Of a stretch of DNA of 46,721 nt, positions 43,720 through 46,721 are shown one piece after another. The DNA lies in IMG/VR virus record IMGVR_UViG_3300025327_000053, positions 1 to 46,721 of that record. One strand, written 5' to 3'. Position 1 is the first letter of the stretch, and each line of letters opens with the position of its first letter. The notes beneath the pieces were generated by a model that was not told where the DNA came from, ran no database searches, and saw nothing but the letters and a program-made list of their open reading frames with translations. The DNA comes from a virus. Made by a program: the position numbers and the translations under genes.

Positions 43720-45729
43720 CTAGAACCACTCCTTGGTGCGAGTCTCGTACCAGTCATCCGAGCGGCCTTCGTCCCGCCATTGCCGCTGCGTCCCGCCCGC
43801 ATGCACCGGATTCTCTGTTTTTTCATCCCGAGGCGATTCCGGCACGACGGAAACTACCGGCATCCCGAGGGCGTCTTCCATCGCTTTCCATTGCCGCTCG
43901 TTGAATATGTCAATCCCGCAGATGGTTGCCGCCGCGCGCCCGTAAACCTTCAAATCCAGCGGCTCATTCCGCACATTCGGCAGCTTCTGCCACTTAATCT
44001 TCCCGTTCGCCTTGACAACTCTGCGTTCGGAGCATAGCCCGTCAAAATAACTCCGATCGTACATTGGGAAGTGGTAGCAGGCTGGCGAGGCGGCGCCGTC
44101 TCCGCGCGGCCGCACGTAGCGCAGCATGTCGTAAATCTCACCCTTCACCCGGTGCGTTCCCACGCCATAGATCCGCACATTCTGCCGCTTCCTGGCGGCA
44201 TCTTCCTTAGATACCGAGCAGATGACTCGCTCCGGGTCGTCGCGCCCCTTCACGGCCACTACGCTGCGCGGCGTGAATACCCTAGTTCCAGCCGGCCCGT
44301 GCGATGGTTGCGGATGTTTCTTTACGAATTCATAGACCGTGGCGGCCTTGCTGCCGGTGTCAATCGCCATCAGCATGATCGGCATTAGATGCCCGCTGGC
44401 ATGTCGGTACTCGCGCTGCAGAACCTCGGCGTTTAGCTTTTCCCATAACGATGGCGACGTAACCGGAAGCGGCTGACCATTCTCGGCAATGTCCTGAATA
44501 ATCCGATAATCCACCGACCAGTTCTCGCGGTCCCGCCCCCACGCCACCACTTCGGCCTCCAGGCGGGGAGGGTTGTCCTGTACGTCCACCTGGGCCGTGA
44601 GGAAAAGGCCCCGCTGCGGAACCACTGCGTCATCGCCAAATGGGTAATTCTCGCGCCGCGCAAATAGCAACTCCGATTCCGGGGTTTCACCGTCATCTTC
44701 CCAGAGCTCCGCGAGGTCCGTCGTAACAAATGCCTTGAGCTGCTGCGGATCGTCCTTGGCTTTCAAAAACTTGTCTACCAAGTCGGATAACTTCTCCCAC
44801 GGCGAGTACAGGTGTGAAATCCAGAAGCCAGCCGTCCCGGCGAATGGCTTCCCGGATCGCCACTCCGCCTTTTCGCATGCCGCCCAGCGCTGTGCGTCAT
44901 TCCATCGCCCCTTGCAGTGCTGGCATTGGTAATACGCAGATTCCGCCTGCTTCTCTGGCGGCAGGGTTTTATCCCACTTGACGCCATCGAAAAACCGCAG
45001 TACCTGAAACTCACCGCACTCAGGATGCGGACAGGCAACCCATGGCTTGCGCTCGTCGCTCGCCGCATACGCCTTGCCGATGCGGCTTCTCCCGGCAATC
45101 GTCGGAGAACATGCCAGAATGATCTTCCTGCGGCTGCCGAACGTAACCGTGCGCTGCCGCGCTAGGTAGATTGGGTCGCCCTCGCTGCCGGCGCTGGCGG
45201 GATATTTGTCCGGTTCGTCGCAAAACAAATACCGGATTGATCGGCGCGCCAGGTTTCCGGGGGAGATCGATCCAACCAGGGCCACCGAGCCACCCGGAAA
45301 CTCTTTCTCCAGGATGGTGTTCGATGAATCGCGGCTGCGCGAGTCCGCCACTAGGCCGTGCAGCACGGGACAGTCCCGCACCATCGGCGCCAGCCGCTCG
45401 ACCGAAAACGCTTTGGCATCCTTCTCCGCAGGCTGTACGATCAGCACCGGTCCGGGCTGCTCGGAGATGACGAATGCCAGCGCCGCCTGAATGAAAATAG
45501 TTTTGGTCAGTTGGGTTCCGCACATCAGAACTGTCGTTTCAACCCTGGGATCTGTGAATGAATCGAAGATTTCACGCTGCCATCCGTGTAAGCGAATGGG
45601 CCCCGTCCTGCTCGAATAGCGCGATGACAGGACGAAGTGTTGCTCTGCCCATTCTGATAGCTGCTGAGTCTCCTGCGGCTTCCACAACTCCAACCATGGC
45701 GCGAAAATCTCCGGCTCCGGACTCATCAT
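43720..45729 (-). CDS. Terminase large subunit (GpA family)
   Basis: A 669-residue packaging motor. The ATPase has the GpA-type Walker A variant LMCGTQLTKTIFIQ (about residues 68-81) and Walker B RYLFCDEPDKYP. A zinc site, CPHPEC..YYQCQHCKGRW, follows at about 235-280. The nuclease part carries acidic residues in FLTAQVDVQDNPPRLEAEVV, AIDTGSKAATV and LDLKVYGRAAATI. It translocates DNA into the prohead and cuts concatemers, probably at cos-like sites in this family. The start at 45729 overlaps the small subunit stop by ATGA. Confidence 0.95.
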   Translation of the reverse strand: MMSPEPEIFAPWLELWKPQETQQLSEWAEQHFVLSSRYSSRTGPIRLHGWQREIFDSFTDPRVETTVLMCGTQLTKTIFIQAALAFVISEQPGPVLIVQPAEKDAKAFSVERLAPMVRDCPVLHGLVADSRSRDSSNTILEKEFPGGSVALVGSISPGNLARRSIRYLFCDEPDKYPASAGSEGDPIYLARQRTVTFGSRRKIILACSPTIAGRSRIGKAYAASDERKPWVACPHPECGEFQVLRFFDGVKWDKTLPPEKQAESAYYQCQHCKGRWNDAQRWAACEKAEWRSGKPFAGTAGFWISHLYSPWEKLSDLVDKFLKAKDDPQQLKAFVTTDLAELWEDDGETPESELLFARRENYPFGDDAVVPQRGLFLTAQVDVQDNPPRLEAEVVAWGRDRENWSVDYRIIQDIAENGQPLPVTSPSLWEKLNAEVLQREYRHASGHLMPIMLMAIDTGSKAATVYEFVKKHPQPSHGPAGTRVFTPRSVVAVKGRDDPERVICSVSKEDAARKRQNVRIYGVGTHRVKGEIYDMLRYVRPRGDGAASPACYHFPMYDRSYFDGLCSERRVVKANGKIKWQKLPNVRNEPLDLKVYGRAAATICGIDIFNERQWKAMEDALGMPVVSVVPESPRDEKTENPVHAGGTQRQWRDEGRSDDWYETRTKEWF

Positions 45730-46271
45730 GCATTGGCTTTGTATTCCGACATTTGGAAAAGCCCGCGGCGAACCTCGGCGCCGATCAGCTCCCGGCATCG
45801 GATGGGATCCGACTCATTTGCCAGGCGGTCTCCGAGCTCATCGCCAATCCGGCCGAAAATGTCCTTTGCCCGCAGAATCATTCCAGCCACCCAGGCGTTG
45901 ACTTTGCCGATATCCACCAGTTCCCCCTGCTTGGCCCGTAACTCCAACCCTCGCAACCCAGCTAGGGCCGCTTCCTTCCGGGCCCGCTCCCGGCGAAAGT
46001 CCGGGTCGGCAGCGTCATCGCTGTCACCGTGGCCCGTTCGGTCCCCGCCGGCCACCGGGTCCAGTAACTGCGTCCGTCGCAGGTCGGCCTCGTTGGGATC
46101 AATCCGGCGCTGCTTCCCGTGTACCGGAATCAGCCCCTCGGTGATCTGCCGCACAATGATCTGGCGCGATAAACCGCACCGCCGGGCGTACTCCGCCTGG
46201 CTCACCAACTCCGGTTTTCTTGATTTCTTGACTGAACTTGCCATTCGGTACGCAGGGATGACGTGGCGCAC
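45726..46271 (-). CDS. Terminase small subunit (Nu1-like)
   Basis: A protein of 172-181 residues. The N-terminal winged helix-turn-helix VSQAEYARRCGLSRQIIVRQ (ITEGLIPVHGKQRRIDPNEA) is the DNA-recognition domain of Nu1-like proteins. A charged linker and a C-terminal helical region (RKEAALAGLRGLELRAKQGE, LVDIGKVNAWVAGMILRAKD) for oligomerisation and binding to the large subunit follow. The start is GTG at 46271, with GGGAG ten bases upstream, or ATG at 46244. It selects viral DNA for packaging. Confidence 0.88.
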   Translation of the reverse strand: MRHVIPAYRMASSVKKSRKPELVSQAEYARRCGLSRQIIVRQITEGLIPVHGKQRRIDPNEADLRRTQLLDPVAGGDRTGHGDSDDAADPDFRRERARKEAALAGLRGLELRAKQGELVDIGKVNAWVAGMILRAKDIFGRIGDELGDRLANESDPIRCRELIGAEVRRGLFQMSEYKANA

Positions 46272-46316
46272 ACTAACACCACTCCCTATTTTTAGCTTGG
46301 CATGTTTCGCGGTATT

Positions 46317-46565
46317 TTATGCGGAGAAGCGTCCCGTTAGGAACGAAACGGCGGAATCATATATCCTGCTTACCGTTGATTGGTAAATCCCTAGCTTTTC
46401 ACCGATCTCTGCCTGCGTGTAGCCGGCCAGGGCCAACTCGACAACGCGCCGTTTCCTGCGCGGCAGCGCATCCAACATCTTTTCAATCAGAATCTTTTTC
46501 TCAACCGCCTCGATGCCGCCGTCCGTTTTCGGCTCGGCCCCATCCAGCGGTACATCTCGGAACAC
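46317..46565 (-). CDS. Sigma-70 region 4-like regulator
   Basis: An 82-residue protein from a GTG start with AAAGGAG upstream. KKILIEKMLDALPRRKRRVV, ELALAGYTQAEIGEKLGIYQ plus STVSRIYDSAVSFL matches sigma factor region 4, the helix-turn-helix that reads the -35 box, including the L-P-x-R-x-R-x-V-x-x-L lead-in. No region 2 is present. As first gene of the late operon it is a good candidate for the late-gene activator or for a terminase-linked DNA-binding protein. A palindrome lies just upstream of its ribosome site. Confidence 0.75.
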   Translation of the reverse strand: MFRDVPLDGAEPKTDGGIEAVEKKILIEKMLDALPRRKRRVVELALAGYTQAEIGEKLGIYQSTVSRIYDSAVSFLTGRFSA

Positions 46566-46580
46566 GGTATCTCCTTTCGG

Positions 46581-46596
46581 TGTTCCGATCAGAACA
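46581..46596. promoter_or_regulatory. Palindrome upstream of the late operon, possible operator
   Basis: TGTTCCGATCAGAACA on the plus strand, a 16-bp palindrome with two mismatches at symmetric positions, 16 bases upstream of the GTG start of the sigma-like gene. Direct repeats CCGACAACC occur at 46652-46660 and 46667-46675, 15 bp apart. These may be sites for the regulator or for host factors. Confidence 0.45.
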
Positions 46597-46721
46597 TGCC
46601 CTCCACCACCTGCCGAAAAACACGACAACGCCAGCGTGTGCCGCGGCCTGCCCGACAACCAGCCAACCGACAACCAAGTTTCAACTGCCGCCGCTAGCCC
46701 TTTTGTGTAACCATCCCACCA

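Noticed and set aside
1-46721. Evidence for lysogeny (integrase, excisionase, CI-like repressor, attachment site)
   Set aside because: I read all long frames on both strands and saw no such protein; the tRNAs are complete or nearly so and are not flanked by partial copies that would suggest att sites.

Overview
The window looks like a nearly complete genome of a tailed double-stranded DNA phage with a long non-contractile tail (siphovirus). Virion and lysis genes follow a lambda-like order and are read leftward on the minus strand. Late genes start at the right edge: a sigma-like regulator, terminase small and large subunits, gpW-like connector, portal, a fused prohead protease/major capsid protein, a decoration protein, connector and tail-completion proteins, tail tube, a frameshifted tail-assembly chaperone, tape measure, small tail-tip proteins, a 1205-residue repeat protein, a 1449-residue hub, a beta-helix spike, and then membrane and coiled-coil proteins plus an endolysin. 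No integrase, repressor, DNA polymerase or primase was recognised. A lytic phage that borrows the host replisome is one reading; lysogeny genes outside the window or too divergent to recognise are another. The host is not identifiable. The G+C-rich sequence, strong AGGAGG ribosome sites and many Sec-type signal peptides point to a Gram-negative-type soil or sediment bacterium. My impression of an acidobacterial host rests on signal-peptide style and intergenic hairpins, and is weak.

Region 1-6636 is the early operon. It encodes a C5 cytosine methyltransferase cut by the left edge, SSB, a RecA-fold ATPase, a RecE-like PDDEXK nuclease, several tiny Cys/His zinc-binding proteins, a membrane-anchored protein with an Hfq/Sm-like tail, and a protein with a 24-bp tandem repeat. 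Most of these genes overlap by ATGA, so they are probably translationally coupled. Upstream, 6779-6936 holds a sigma70-type promoter, two interleaved 10-bp complementarities and an intrinsic terminator. This is a candidate small RNA or attenuated leader.

Region 7000-12400 holds a plus-strand secreted cargo gene with its own promoter, then leftward genes for an HD phosphohydrolase, a metallophosphoesterase, small zinc proteins and secreted proteins. At 12758-13598 lies a cassette bounded by 20-bp inverted repeats. It carries its own consensus promoter, a partner gene and a Doc/Fic-type toxin gene interrupted by one in-frame stop. Plus-strand tRNA genes and a structured leader follow.

Region 14400-21200 is the lysis and membrane module with a second DNA methyltransferase. 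Region 21200-46600 is the tail and head module. Two more tRNA genes sit inside it, in the direction of transcription; one has the signature of an initiator tRNA. Each is preceded by a strong stem-loop.

Main points for follow-up: the bistable RNA and the Hfq-like protein in one early region; the bounded toxin cassette; the initiator-like and other odd tRNAs; the -1 frameshift in the tail chaperone; and a 28-nt hairpin repeat abutting two stop codons.
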